64,000 nucleotides of DNA, from contig JAJBSL010000009.1 in NCBI GenBank assembly GCA_020540725.1, forward strand, positions 25,671-89,670, written 5' to 3'. The DNA is from Lachnospiraceae bacterium EP-SM-12S-S03 (lineage in GTDB: Bacteria; Bacillota; Clostridia; Lachnospirales; Lachnospiraceae). Below, one piece after another: positions 57,210 to 64,000 of the stretch; position 1 is the first letter of the stretch; each line of letters opens with the position of its first letter. Under the pieces are notes generated by a model. It was not told the origin of the DNA. It saw only the letters and a list, made by a program, of their open reading frames with translations, and searched no databases. A program made the position numbers and the translations under genes.

Positions 57210-58949
57210 TCAATCATCCTTTTCTACCAGTATTGTTAATCTGGAACAAATATAATCTTCACCTGCCTGCTCAATTTCAAGCCCACAAGGTGTTCCGTAT
57301 AGAATCTCCAGACGTTGATTTACGTTTGCAATACCCATACTTCCGGAAGACTCTGTTCTCCGGTTATAATTTTCCTCCAGAAGTCTATGTATCTTATCCT
57401 CTTCATTCTTTTCAAGCTTTCCTTCATTTACAATTTCCAGATACAAATACTTTCCTTCCCGATAACCGCTCAGTTCGATTACTCTTGTCCCTCGACGGCC
57501 GGCACCATGCTCTACTGCATTTTCAATAACCGGCTGCAAAATCAGCCTCGGCACCTTATATTTCATAATCTCCTCCGGCATATTATTCACCACTTCCAGA
57601 CGTTCTCTAAAACGCTCCGATATAATAAAGAAATATGCCTTCACATAAATCATCTCTTCCGCCAGCGTTACCTCCGGTTCATGCTTTCTGTCAATGCCCG
57701 CATCCATAATCGTAGAAAGAGCTTCGATCATCTGGGATACTTTTTCATTACCGGAAAGCCGGGCTTCCCAATTTATGATTTCCAATGTATTATTCATAAA
57801 ATGTGGATTCAATCTTGATTGCAATGCCATGATCCTTGCATCCCGAAGCGCGAGCTCCTCTTCATAAATATGGTCAAACAAATCCTTTATCTTCTCAGAC
57901 ATATGATTAAAAGCATTGACTAAATACTGAAATTCTTTACTTTCCGGCTCATAATCCAGTTGATAACCCAGATTTCCTTTCTTGATTTCTTCCGCACTTT
58001 CCATGATTTTTTCAATTGGTTTTGATACATGTTCTGTAAAAATCTGCAACAGCGAAACCAAAATCGGTATGAGACAAATCACCATAGCAATCAAAATCTC
58101 CCGGTATCCGTAAAATGGCGAAAAAGCAACACTATCATCAAACCTTACGAGTATCTTAAGCTTTAAGTCTCCCGCATTGATGCGATGATATAAACGCAAT
58201 GTACCATTTTTCCAGTAATACCCGGCACTTCCTCCCATTTCTGTAATTCCGGTTTCTTTTTCCGAAACCCTTGTTCCCGTAAGCTGCAGTACACACTGAT
58301 CCACCTGAAGCGTTACCGAAGCATCCTCTTCGTAAGCCGAATACGTTTCAAAACAATATGTCTGATTCATCCGCAATACAAGCACGGCCACCTTATCAAA
58401 ATCAGAATTGTAAACATTTCTCACCAAATACAGACGCCGGCCACAAGTATAAAACCCGGCAGAGGTGCCGAGTTTATCCGCATAGCTCAATATGGACTTG
58501 TGATCTTCCTCCCAGTATGTCAGCACATGCTTGTACAAACCGTTTACACTTTCATTGTATGTACTACAGTTTAGATTTTCCGGGTTTGCACTAAACCAAA
58601 GTATGGCAGACTGTACTGCATCTTCCCGACTATATTTGTCGTTTAAATAATATGCAGATGATGTAAGAAGTATCCGGTCCGGAATTTCCCCATTTTCATA
58701 TTTTTCATATTCAGACACAATATTTCCATCATACGACAGTTCCCTGGAAAGTTGGATTACTTCATTTAACCTTCCCATCGTTGTCTGGTCATTGTACTTT
58801 AATTGTGTAATCTGTTTTGAAATTTTACTATCAAAATGATTGCTGTTGATATAATAGAAATTAAATGCCACAATAAGCGCTAACGGAAAAAGCCAGCACA
58901 ACAAAAGCAGCACTGTCAGACGTGATTTAATCGATATTTTCTTTTGCAT
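57210..58949 (-). CDS. Sensor histidine kinase, YesM type
   Basis: 579 residues. N-terminal membrane helix (about 10-30), an extracellular sensing domain of about 245 residues, second helix (about 280-300), HAMP (SKPIEKIMESAEEIKKGNLG), then His_kinase with phospho-acceptor His383 (RLNPHFMNNTLE) and ATPase with N-box LQPVIENAVEHGAG. G-boxes are in GSMGIANVNQRL. Pairs with the AraC-type regulator downstream. First gene of the three-gene set. Confidence 0.93.
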   Translation of the reverse strand: MQKKISIKSRLTVLLLLCWLFPLALIVAFNFYYINSNHFDSKISKQITQLKYNDQTTMGRLNEVIQLSRELSYDGNIVSEYEKYENGEIPDRILLTSSAYYLNDKYSREDAVQSAILWFSANPENLNCSTYNESVNGLYKHVLTYWEEDHKSILSYADKLGTSAGFYTCGRRLYLVRNVYNSDFDKVAVLVLRMNQTYCFETYSAYEEDASVTLQVDQCVLQLTGTRVSEKETGITEMGGSAGYYWKNGTLRLYHRINAGDLKLKILVRFDDSVAFSPFYGYREILIAMVICLIPILVSLLQIFTEHVSKPIEKIMESAEEIKKGNLGYQLDYEPESKEFQYLVNAFNHMSEKIKDLFDHIYEEELALRDARIMALQSRLNPHFMNNTLEIINWEARLSGNEKVSQMIEALSTIMDAGIDRKHEPEVTLAEEMIYVKAYFFIISERFRERLEVVNNMPEEIMKYKVPRLILQPVIENAVEHGAGRRGTRVIELSGYREGKYLYLEIVNEGKLEKNEEDKIHRLLEENYNRRTESSGSMGIANVNQRLEILYGTPCGLEIEQAGEDYICSRLTILVEKDD

Positions 58950-59180
58950 AACCTCTCACCCTATAAACCATTTTTCAAATGTGTTTTACATCCGCCATAA
59001 AAAAAGCGTCTGTCATATCCTATCACAATTCTTTCTCATCTTCCATTATATTCTTTCAAAAAGATGTAATATAGGGTCAAATATGGTAAAATTTGTATAA
59101 ATTTGTGCAATTTCCCCTTGCCAATCTACTTACAGGAACCTATAATCCTTATCAGACCTATATTAGCAGGAGGTAAGAAA

Positions 59181-59405
59181 ATGAATCCAATGAAATTATT
59201 ACAATTAAAAACCATGTGGAGCAGTTTTGTCTCCCGCCATCCAAAAGTACCTGATTTTCTAAGAGCCGTTGGACAGAACGGTATTCGCGAAGGCTCCGTT
59301 TTAGAAGTCAAAGTCATTACCCCGGAGGGGAAATCCTATACATCCAATATAAAAGTGAGAAAAGAGGATATGGAACTCTTTCAGTCATTAAAAGATATGA
59401 AATAA
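59181..59405 (+). CDS. Small conserved-looking protein of unknown function
   Basis: 74 residues, soluble: helical first part (KLLQLKTMWSSFVSRHPKVPDFLRAVG), then strands (GSVLEVKVITPEGKSYTSNIKV). AGGAGG 7 bases before the ATG at 59181 and promoter-like A+T-rich sequence before it. The frame is open further up to 59103 without a site. Family not recognised. Confidence 0.72.
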   Translation: MNPMKLLQLKTMWSSFVSRHPKVPDFLRAVGQNGIREGSVLEVKVITPEGKSYTSNIKVRKEDMELFQSLKDMK

Positions 59406-59430
59406 AAAAGATTGCACAACTGTGCAATCT
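59403..59430 (-). terminator. Terminator with AGATTGCACA stem
   Basis: AGATTGCACA-AC-TGTGCAATCT with a T-run only on the minus-strand side (A-run on plus), so it stops minus-strand transcription from the 86-residue gene. On the plus side it is followed by GC-rich sequence, not T. Same stem family as 1037, 12113 and 33240. Confidence 0.7.
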
Positions 59431-59482
59431 GCGCGCGAGCGGTTACGAAGTAATAAACTCCTTGCCGCGAGGTGGGCTATTT

Positions 59483-59743
59483 CTAGTCCATCTGTCCTAC
59501 TATATTGTTCAACCAGTTTACTGCTTCCCATATCCCATCTGTCGTAAATTCAAAATCTCGGGATGTTTTCTCATCCTCTTCGGTCATCTCCCAACAATAT
59601 GGTCCCATCCAATAAGAGGCTCGAATTACATCTTTTTCTTCCGTTTTTTCTTTATGCAGCCGGAATCTAAGTTTCCCTTCACTCCCGGTGAACGCCTCTT
59701 TTTTCAGCAGATTGATGCTGATCATTCCCTTCAAATCTATCAT
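59483..59743 (-). CDS. Small soluble protein, conserved-looking, unknown function
   Basis: 86 residues from an ATG with GGAGAG 8 bases upstream; a longer frame to 59860 has no site. Pattern: MIDLKGMISINLLKKEAFTG, MRFRL-like strand (KLRFRLHKE), SYWMGPYCWEMT, EDEKTSRDFEF and a C-terminal helix WEAVNWLNNIV. I have the impression of a Lachnospiraceae family of this shape, without known function. Confidence 0.65.
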   Translation of the reverse strand: MIDLKGMISINLLKKEAFTGSEGKLRFRLHKEKTEEKDVIRASYWMGPYCWEMTEEDEKTSRDFEFTTDGIWEAVNWLNNIVGQMD

Positions 59744-59847
59744 CTGTCTTCTCTCCACTTTCCTTCTGCCATTAAAATCGTCTTTCGTGCCTTGTCCATT
59801 TCTAACATCTTTTTCTACACAATCTGTGGAAAGTATAGCACGAATGG

Positions 59848-59884
59848 AAAAAGGACACAAGATGCAATATCACACCTTGTGTCT
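59848..59884 (-). terminator. Terminator of the pyridoxamine kinase gene
   Basis: GACACAAG/CTTGTGTC stem with CTTTTTCC on the minus strand, a few bases after the stop at 59891. Confidence 0.75.
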
Positions 59885-59890
59885 CTCTAT

Positions 59891-60730
59891 CTATTTGATA
59901 TAGTTTTCCAATTCTCTGCACAAATATGGAATTTGCGTCTGGAAATCAACTGCATAAGTTCTTGCATCATCGGATGCCATTGTTCCTTCAATACAAGCTA
60001 CCACAAAATCTGCCGCCAGCTTCAAAGAATCTCCAAGCGAAAGACCTCTCATCAAGCCTCCTACTACTACAGAAGAATACGTATCACCTGTTCCATGGAA
60101 ACTTTGTGCACATTTATGTGTGAAGTATTCAAACTCTTTTCCATCCTGATTGAGCGCTGCCACTCCTAATTTATCCGATTCATAACTCACTCCGGTAATC
60201 GCTGCCGTAGTACACCCAAGTGCAAGAAGTTTCTCAAGAAGTTCTCTTACATAAGCGCGATCATATTCCGTCTTATATGGCATCCCCGTCAATAATGCCG
60301 CTTCTGTAATATTCGGGATAATTACATCTGCCTTAGCACAAACTCTTGCCATTTCTGCCGGAAATGCCGTATCGAAAGCCTGATATAGTTTTCCATTATC
60401 TGCCATTGCCGGATCCACCACGATCACCGTTCCTTCTTTCCGAAACCGATCAAAGAAATCACACACCTGTTGGCATTGCTCTGCTGAGGCAAGATATCCT
60501 GTATAAATTCCGTCAAAGTCAATCTGTTCCTTTTCCCACGCATCCGCAATCGGCTCAATCTGATCTGATAAATCCTTGCATGTAAAGTTTTTAAACATCG
60601 TATGTGTGGAAAGCACTGCTGTTGGAAGAATTCCACACTCTACTCCCATAGCTGAAATAACCGGCAGTGCCACAGTGAGAGAACAACTTCCTACACATGA
60701 TATATCCTGTAATGTCACAATTCGTTTCAT
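59891..60730 (-). CDS. Pyridoxamine/pyridoxal kinase family protein
   Basis: 279 residues. Ribokinase-like fold with the PdxK/PdxY N-terminal pattern LQDISCVGSCSLTVALPVISAMG, the VVDPAMADNGKLY loop, IIPNITEAALLTG and the C-terminal FHGTGDTYSSVVVGGL with the catalytic aspartate. It phosphorylates vitamin B6 vitamers to give PLP or PMP. GGAGG ribosome binding site. Downstream of the alanine symporter but separated by about 110 bases. Confidence 0.93.
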   Translation of the reverse strand: MKRIVTLQDISCVGSCSLTVALPVISAMGVECGILPTAVLSTHTMFKNFTCKDLSDQIEPIADAWEKEQIDFDGIYTGYLASAEQCQQVCDFFDRFRKEGTVIVVDPAMADNGKLYQAFDTAFPAEMARVCAKADVIIPNITEAALLTGMPYKTEYDRAYVRELLEKLLALGCTTAAITGVSYESDKLGVAALNQDGKEFEYFTHKCAQSFHGTGDTYSSVVVGGLMRGLSLGDSLKLAADFVVACIEGTMASDDARTYAVDFQTQIPYLCRELENYIK

Positions 60731-60840
60731 TTTATTTAACCTCCACTACTATTTTTGTTTCTCAGGAAAGTATAGCAAAAACTGTCTTTATTAAAAGCAT
60801 CCATTTCCACGTTTTTTAACCATACCAGTTTCTATGCTCT

Positions 60841-62280
60841 TTATTTCATTTTCTTTTTTCTCATCTCGTAATCTTCGAGAGCGGCAAGCGCTTTCTTCGA
60901 CATTGGGAACAGAATGAAGATATTGAACAACGTCATTAATCCAACCCCCACATCTCCAAGATCCCATACGACCGTATACGCTGCAAGCCCTCCAATAAAT
61001 AACATTACCAAAGCAAGAATCTTATACGCCGTCTGTGACATCCAATTGTCTCCAAACAAATACGCAACATTGCTTCTTGCGTAAAACAAGATTCCAATAA
61101 ATGTAGAGAAACTGAAAAGCCACAAAATAACCGCAATAAAAATCACACCGAATTGTCCCATATGATACTGCATTGCTCCCTGCAGAAAGTCCATACCAAC
61201 GGCTCCTTCTGTAAATTCTGCGGGAGTCAGAAGCATGATAAATGCAGTACAACTACAGATTACAATTGTATCAATAAACACTCCCAAAGCCTGCACAAGC
61301 CCCACTTTTGCCGGATGGTCAGATTCTGCGGTAGCTGCTGCACAAGGTGCAGAACCTGAGCCTGCCTCATTGGAAAAGAGTCCTCTTTTCACACCATTCA
61401 TAATAACTGCTCCGAATCCTCCCGCAGCAACCTGACGGATGCCAAATGCTTCGGCGAAGATTCTTTCAAACACTACCGGAAGCTGCCCTATGTTCAACAA
61501 AATAATCACAATTGTCATTACAAAATAGCATCCTGCCATAATTGGCACGAGTACATCCAACACTTTTACTGTCGCATTTTTTCGCAACACGATGATTGCC
61601 GCCAATACTACAAGTGCTATCGTCGTATAAAGCGGTGGAATATGAAATGCATTATCAAATGCCGATGTCACCGAGTTACCGATTACCTGGCTGATTCCAC
61701 ACCAGCAAATCAATCCCGAAATCGCAAACAATACCGGAAGAATCCTGTAGCGTTTTACTTTTTCACCTTTTTCCTCCAAATATTTGTGTATATAATATGC
61801 CGGACCTCCTCGATACCCTCCATAAAGTGGATCTTTTTCTTTATAAAGTTGTGCCAGCGTAGCTTCGATAAATGCCGTAGATGATCCGATTAATGCTGTT
61901 ACCCACATCCAAAATACAGCTCCCGCGCCTCCTGCTGAAATCGCCGCAACTACTCCCACAAGATTTCCCATTCCCACGCGGGTCGCAGTCGATACGATCA
62001 AAGACTGTACAACAGAAATGGCTCCGCTTTTTCCTTTTCCATCTTTTTTCTCAAGCAGGACATGTACCATGTCCGGGAACAACCGTATCGGCAAAAACCT
62101 TGTCTTTATCGTAAAATAAATCCCTGCCGGGATCAAAATTATGACAAGCAGCGATAACGGCAACTCCTGTCCTCCCGGTAATGGGATGACAAACAAATCC
62201 CCCCACAAAAAGTTGTACACCGTTCTTATCAGATTCACAATCACATCAACCATTTTATTCATATCCTCTCTCTTCCTCAT
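60841..62280 (-). CDS. Alanine:cation symporter (AgcS family)
   Basis: Up to 479 residues, about 11 hydrophobic segments. AgcS hallmarks: GVVAAISAGGAGAVFWMWVTALIG, YRGGPAYYI, SNEAGSGSAPCAAATAESDHPAKVGLVQALGVF. Takes up alanine or glycine with sodium or protons. Three near starts (62280, 62262, 62253); GAGAGG fits 62253 best, but none is decisive. No glycine riboswitch is seen in the upstream gap. Confidence 0.92.
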   Translation of the reverse strand: MRKREDMNKMVDVIVNLIRTVYNFLWGDLFVIPLPGGQELPLSLLVIILIPAGIYFTIKTRFLPIRLFPDMVHVLLEKKDGKGKSGAISVVQSLIVSTATRVGMGNLVGVVAAISAGGAGAVFWMWVTALIGSSTAFIEATLAQLYKEKDPLYGGYRGGPAYYIHKYLEEKGEKVKRYRILPVLFAISGLICWCGISQVIGNSVTSAFDNAFHIPPLYTTIALVVLAAIIVLRKNATVKVLDVLVPIMAGCYFVMTIVIILLNIGQLPVVFERIFAEAFGIRQVAAGGFGAVIMNGVKRGLFSNEAGSGSAPCAAATAESDHPAKVGLVQALGVFIDTIVICSCTAFIMLLTPAEFTEGAVGMDFLQGAMQYHMGQFGVIFIAVILWLFSFSTFIGILFYARSNVAYLFGDNWMSQTAYKILALVMLFIGGLAAYTVVWDLGDVGVGLMTLFNIFILFPMSKKALAALEDYEMRKKKMK

Positions 62281-62293
62281 TCTCTTTCTGTTT

Positions 62294-62431
62294 TCACAGC
62301 GTTGGTTCTATTCTATCACAAAATGATTTCTTTGCATACACTTTATCACCGCAAAGCGCTAAATTATTTGTGAAATCTGATAATATTTTTCTTTTTTCAT
62401 TTCCATTAGCCTTTCTGGTTACATTTTCCAT
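62294..62431 (-). CDS. Small open frame of unknown function
   Basis: 45 residues (starts MENVTRKANGNEKR, ends RIEPTL) with an excellent GGAGG site 7 bases before ATG. No family recognised. It lies at the border between the host genes and the phage remnant and may be a truncated phage or host gene. Confidence 0.4.
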   Translation of the reverse strand: MENVTRKANGNEKRKILSDFTNNLALCGDKVYAKKSFCDRIEPTL

Positions 62432-62503
62432 TGAAATACCTCCGTAAAAAACAAACTGCTTCATCTCTTATTAACGTATACGTAGCCATATTCATTTTCT
62501 CTT

Positions 62504-62767
62504 AAACAAGCTGTCCGATGGATACCTATGGAAAAATGGGATAACTGTTCTTTTAAAGTGAACGAAGAAGATCTTGAAAACCGCGTTTGTTATGGTGGTT
62601 TAGACTTATCTTCAGATCCTGCTGGAAATATTAAGGCCGATAAAGAAAAATCAACTGAAAAGATTGATGGTGCTGTTGCAATGATTATGCCCCTTGATCG
62701 TGCGATACGTTGTGGAAATGATACTGGTGCTTCTGTATATGATGAACGTGGTATACTTTTTATCTAA
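62504..62767 (+). pseudogene. Phage terminase large subunit, internally deleted remnant
   Basis: The frame reads KQAVRWIPMEKWD, as in the middle of TerL of many Firmicutes phages, and goes on to VCYGGLDLSS, the start of the nuclease domain. It then jumps at about 62615 to DPAGNIKADKEKSTEKIDG and DRAIRCGNDTGASVYDERG, the extreme C-terminus of TerL. So the N-terminal ATPase half and most of the nuclease domain are missing and the two pieces are joined in frame. The earlier part of the gene is absent; an in-frame stop lies at 62483. Plus strand, opposite to the host genes. Confidence 0.85.
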
Positions 62768-62770
62768 TCA

Positions 62771-62821
62771 TTATTCCGCTAAAATCGTTTATGTTATTCC
62801 GTTATTATTGATATTATTCCG
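62771..62821. repeat. Three TTATTCCG direct repeats upstream of the Fic gene
   Basis: TTATTCCG at 62771-62778, 62794-62801 and 62814-62821, with starts 23 and 20 bases apart, roughly two helical turns. The third copy lies directly after the -35 box, within the promoter spacer, as expected of an operator for a repressor. Confidence 0.6.
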
Positions 62822-62836
62822 ATAAAGTGGTATACT
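62808..62836 (+). promoter_or_regulatory. Sigma-A promoter of the Fic gene
   Basis: TTGATA-17-TATACT on the plus strand, ending 25 bases before the ATG at 62862. Confidence 0.75.
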
Positions 62837-62861
62837 AAATGTTAAATTGGAGGGATAATTT

Positions 62862-63755
62862 ATGTTTATGACAGTAAAACAAGCTGCCGAAAAATGGGGC
62901 ATATCCGACAGACGAATTCGTGTTCTTTGCTCCGAAGGTAAAATTCCAGGAGCATATCAAGAAGGCCGTGGTTGGAAACTTCCTATCGATGCACAAAAGC
63001 CTGCGGATAGACGTTACAAATCAAGAGAAAGCATTCTTTTACAAATAGACCGTAAGAAAAAAGAACTCGATAGCAGAAGACCTCTAACCGCTGGAGAAGT
63101 TGCAAGATTAAATGAAGAGTTTATTATTGAATATACTTACAATTCCAACGCTATTGAAGGAAACACTCTCACATTGCGTGAAACTGATTTTGTTTTACGT
63201 GGACTTACGATTGATCAGAAACCATTAAAAGACCACATGGAAGCTATCGGCCATAAAGAAGCGTTTGACTTTGTTTGTGAATTAGTAAAAGATAATGTTC
63301 CAATTAATGAAAGTATTATTAAACAAATACATTGTCTAGTACTTGCGGATAAAAAAGAGGACCGTGGTGTATATCGTAGAGTTCCTGTACGTATTATGGG
63401 ATCACAACACGAACCGGTGCATCCTTATCTTATCGAGCCTAAAATGCAACAATTATTAAGTGATTTTGCGACAAATAAAGATCATATTGTAACAAAACTT
63501 GCCCGCTTTCATATCGAATTTGAAGGAATCCATCCATTTATTGATGGCAATGGTCGAACTGGAAGACTTCTAGTTAATCTAGAATTAATGAAAGCCGGAT
63601 ACCCACCAATTGATATTAAGTTCACAGATAGAATTGCATACTATAATGCATTTGACGAATATCATATAAAGCATAATCTTTCCTCAATGGAAAATTTATT
63701 TGCAGGATACATTAATTCAAGATTAGATATGTATTTAAAAATTTTACAAGATTAA
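62862..63755 (+). CDS. Fic domain protein with N-terminal DNA-binding (excisionase-like) domain
   Basis: 297 residues. N-terminal helix-turn-helix of MerR/excisionase type (VKQAAEKWGISDRRIRVLCSEGKIPGAYQEGRGWKLP split at about 5-41). Then a linker and a Fic fold with an inhibitory motif SNAIEGN (95-101, Glu99) in front of the Fic core, and the active site HPFIDGNGRTGR (His224-Arg235), which fits the transfer of AMP or another nucleotide to proteins. GGAGGG 7 bases before ATG; own promoter and terminator. It lies exactly where TerL and portal genes would touch, so it is an accessory gene of a lost prophage. Target unknown. The combination suggests self-regulation by the DNA-binding part. Confidence 0.92.
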   Translation: MFMTVKQAAEKWGISDRRIRVLCSEGKIPGAYQEGRGWKLPIDAQKPADRRYKSRESILLQIDRKKKELDSRRPLTAGEVARLNEEFIIEYTYNSNAIEGNTLTLRETDFVLRGLTIDQKPLKDHMEAIGHKEAFDFVCELVKDNVPINESIIKQIHCLVLADKKEDRGVYRRVPVRIMGSQHEPVHPYLIEPKMQQLLSDFATNKDHIVTKLARFHIEFEGIHPFIDGNGRTGRLLVNLELMKAGYPPIDIKFTDRIAYYNAFDEYHIKHNLSSMENLFAGYINSRLDMYLKILQD

Positions 63756-63775
63756 CATTGTGCTAACTATACAGG

Positions 63776-63806
63776 AAGCATCTATCAAAAAAGGTAGGTG
63801 CTTTTC
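63776..63806 (+). terminator. Terminator after the Fic gene
   Basis: AAGCATCTA/TAGGTGCTT stem with TTTTC after it on the plus strand, about 20 bases after the stop. Confidence 0.72.
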
Positions 63807-63837
63807 TTATACCCATTTTCAGAAAGGATGGTGATTC

Positions 63838-63947
63838 ATGTAGGAATATTAACTGGATTATTTAAATCAAGAGATAAGCCGAAAAATAGTATTAATGGTA
63901 GTAGCTACCGTTTCTTATTTGGTGAGACTATGAAGAAAAGTCTGTAA
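63838..63947 (+). pseudogene. Phage portal protein, N-terminal fragment with frameshift
   Basis: AAAGGA followed after 9 bases by ATG at 63838, then an immediate TAG; two bases later in another frame the sequence reads GILTGLFKSRDKPKN and GSSYRFLFG, the start of HK97-type portal proteins. A stop comes after about 34 residues. So the gene is broken just after its start and again at the end. Portal follows TerL in such phages, which agrees with the TerL remnant before it. Confidence 0.6.
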
Positions 63948-64000
63948 ATAAGATCTTCTATGATAATGATAGGCGAAAGGCTTGAGTAAAATCAGCTTTT
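63948..64000. other. End of window after the portal fragment
   Basis: Fifty-three bases with no recognisable gene; they may hold further decayed phage sequence. The window ends here. Confidence 0.3.

Noticed and set aside
59103..59180. Longer N-terminus for the 74-residue plus-strand protein
   Set aside because: AGGAGG sits directly before the ATG at 59181; the upstream ATG at 59103 has none.
62281..62503. Glycine riboswitch before the alanine symporter
   Set aside because: No paired aptamer motifs; the region instead holds a small frame and the phage border.

Overview
This 64-kb window looks like a chromosomal segment of an anaerobic, spore-forming Clostridia, most likely a Lachnospiraceae gut commensal. 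The reasons are the CodY, SigK, RNase J and IreB-RuvX-DUF1292 gene sets, strong AGGAGG ribosome binding sites, an A+T-rich background, and several small families typical of that group (DUF5688, DUF6106, a FliB-like protein, a YesM/YesN two-component system). I cannot fix the genus. From about 1.1 kb to 62.3 kb nearly everything lies on the minus strand.

Layout by coordinate. 0-1.0 kb (+): end of an ABC transporter (ATPase tail and permease). 1.1-3.6 kb (-): PepV-type dipeptidase, AzlC/AzlD amino-acid exporter, tRNA-Arg(CCG). 3.7-11.1 kb (-): a sortase-assembled pilus locus. It holds a DUF5688 gene, an LPATG tip adhesin, an LPGTG backbone pilin, a class C sortase, a small PQTN-motif pilin and a class B sortase, probably read from one promoter at 11.2 kb. 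11.3-20.6 kb: a zinc-ribbon membrane protein (+), then EF-P, YqeG phosphatase, PfkB sugar kinase, amidase, GuaB, a DUF6106 protein, GroES-GroEL with a perfect CIRCE operator, and CodY. 20.7-30 kb: TopA, DprA, ComM, SigK, a U32 protein plus TrmR (tRNA hydroxyuridine modification) and RNase J. 30-33.2 kb: Fur-family regulator, DUF1292, RuvX, IreB, MtaB, and an HPr-like protein without the phospho-histidine (+). 33.4-44.5 kb: a tightly packed series SbcD-SbcC-FliB-like-CyuA-MntP-PrmA-RsmE-cysteine desulfurase-ThiI. 44.6-46.9 kb: two poorly known proteins and RsmH. 47.0-52.3 kb: a 2-aminoethylphosphonate uptake and breakdown operon, in which the permease and the substrate-binding lipoprotein share one open frame. 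52.5-59 kb: an iron-sulfur aldo/keto reductase, an MFS transporter, and an AraC-type regulator, a binding lipoprotein and a YesM-type kinase. 59.1-62.3 kb: small proteins, pyridoxamine kinase and an alanine:cation symporter.

62.5-64.0 kb (+) is different: decayed phage packaging genes. A terminase large-subunit remnant with a large internal deletion and the start of a portal-protein gene flank an intact Fic-domain gene that carries its own N-terminal DNA-binding domain, a clear promoter and three TTATTCCG repeats. This looks like an accessory (moron-like) gene that outlived its prophage.

The most notable items are the Fic island in prophage debris, the permease/binding-protein fusion with an internal ribosome binding site and lipobox, the two-sortase pilus locus with a SrtB-like PQTN motif, the HPr-like protein that keeps the regulatory serine but lacks the catalytic histidine, a CodY-box-like site before codY, and a terminator stem reused at four distant places.
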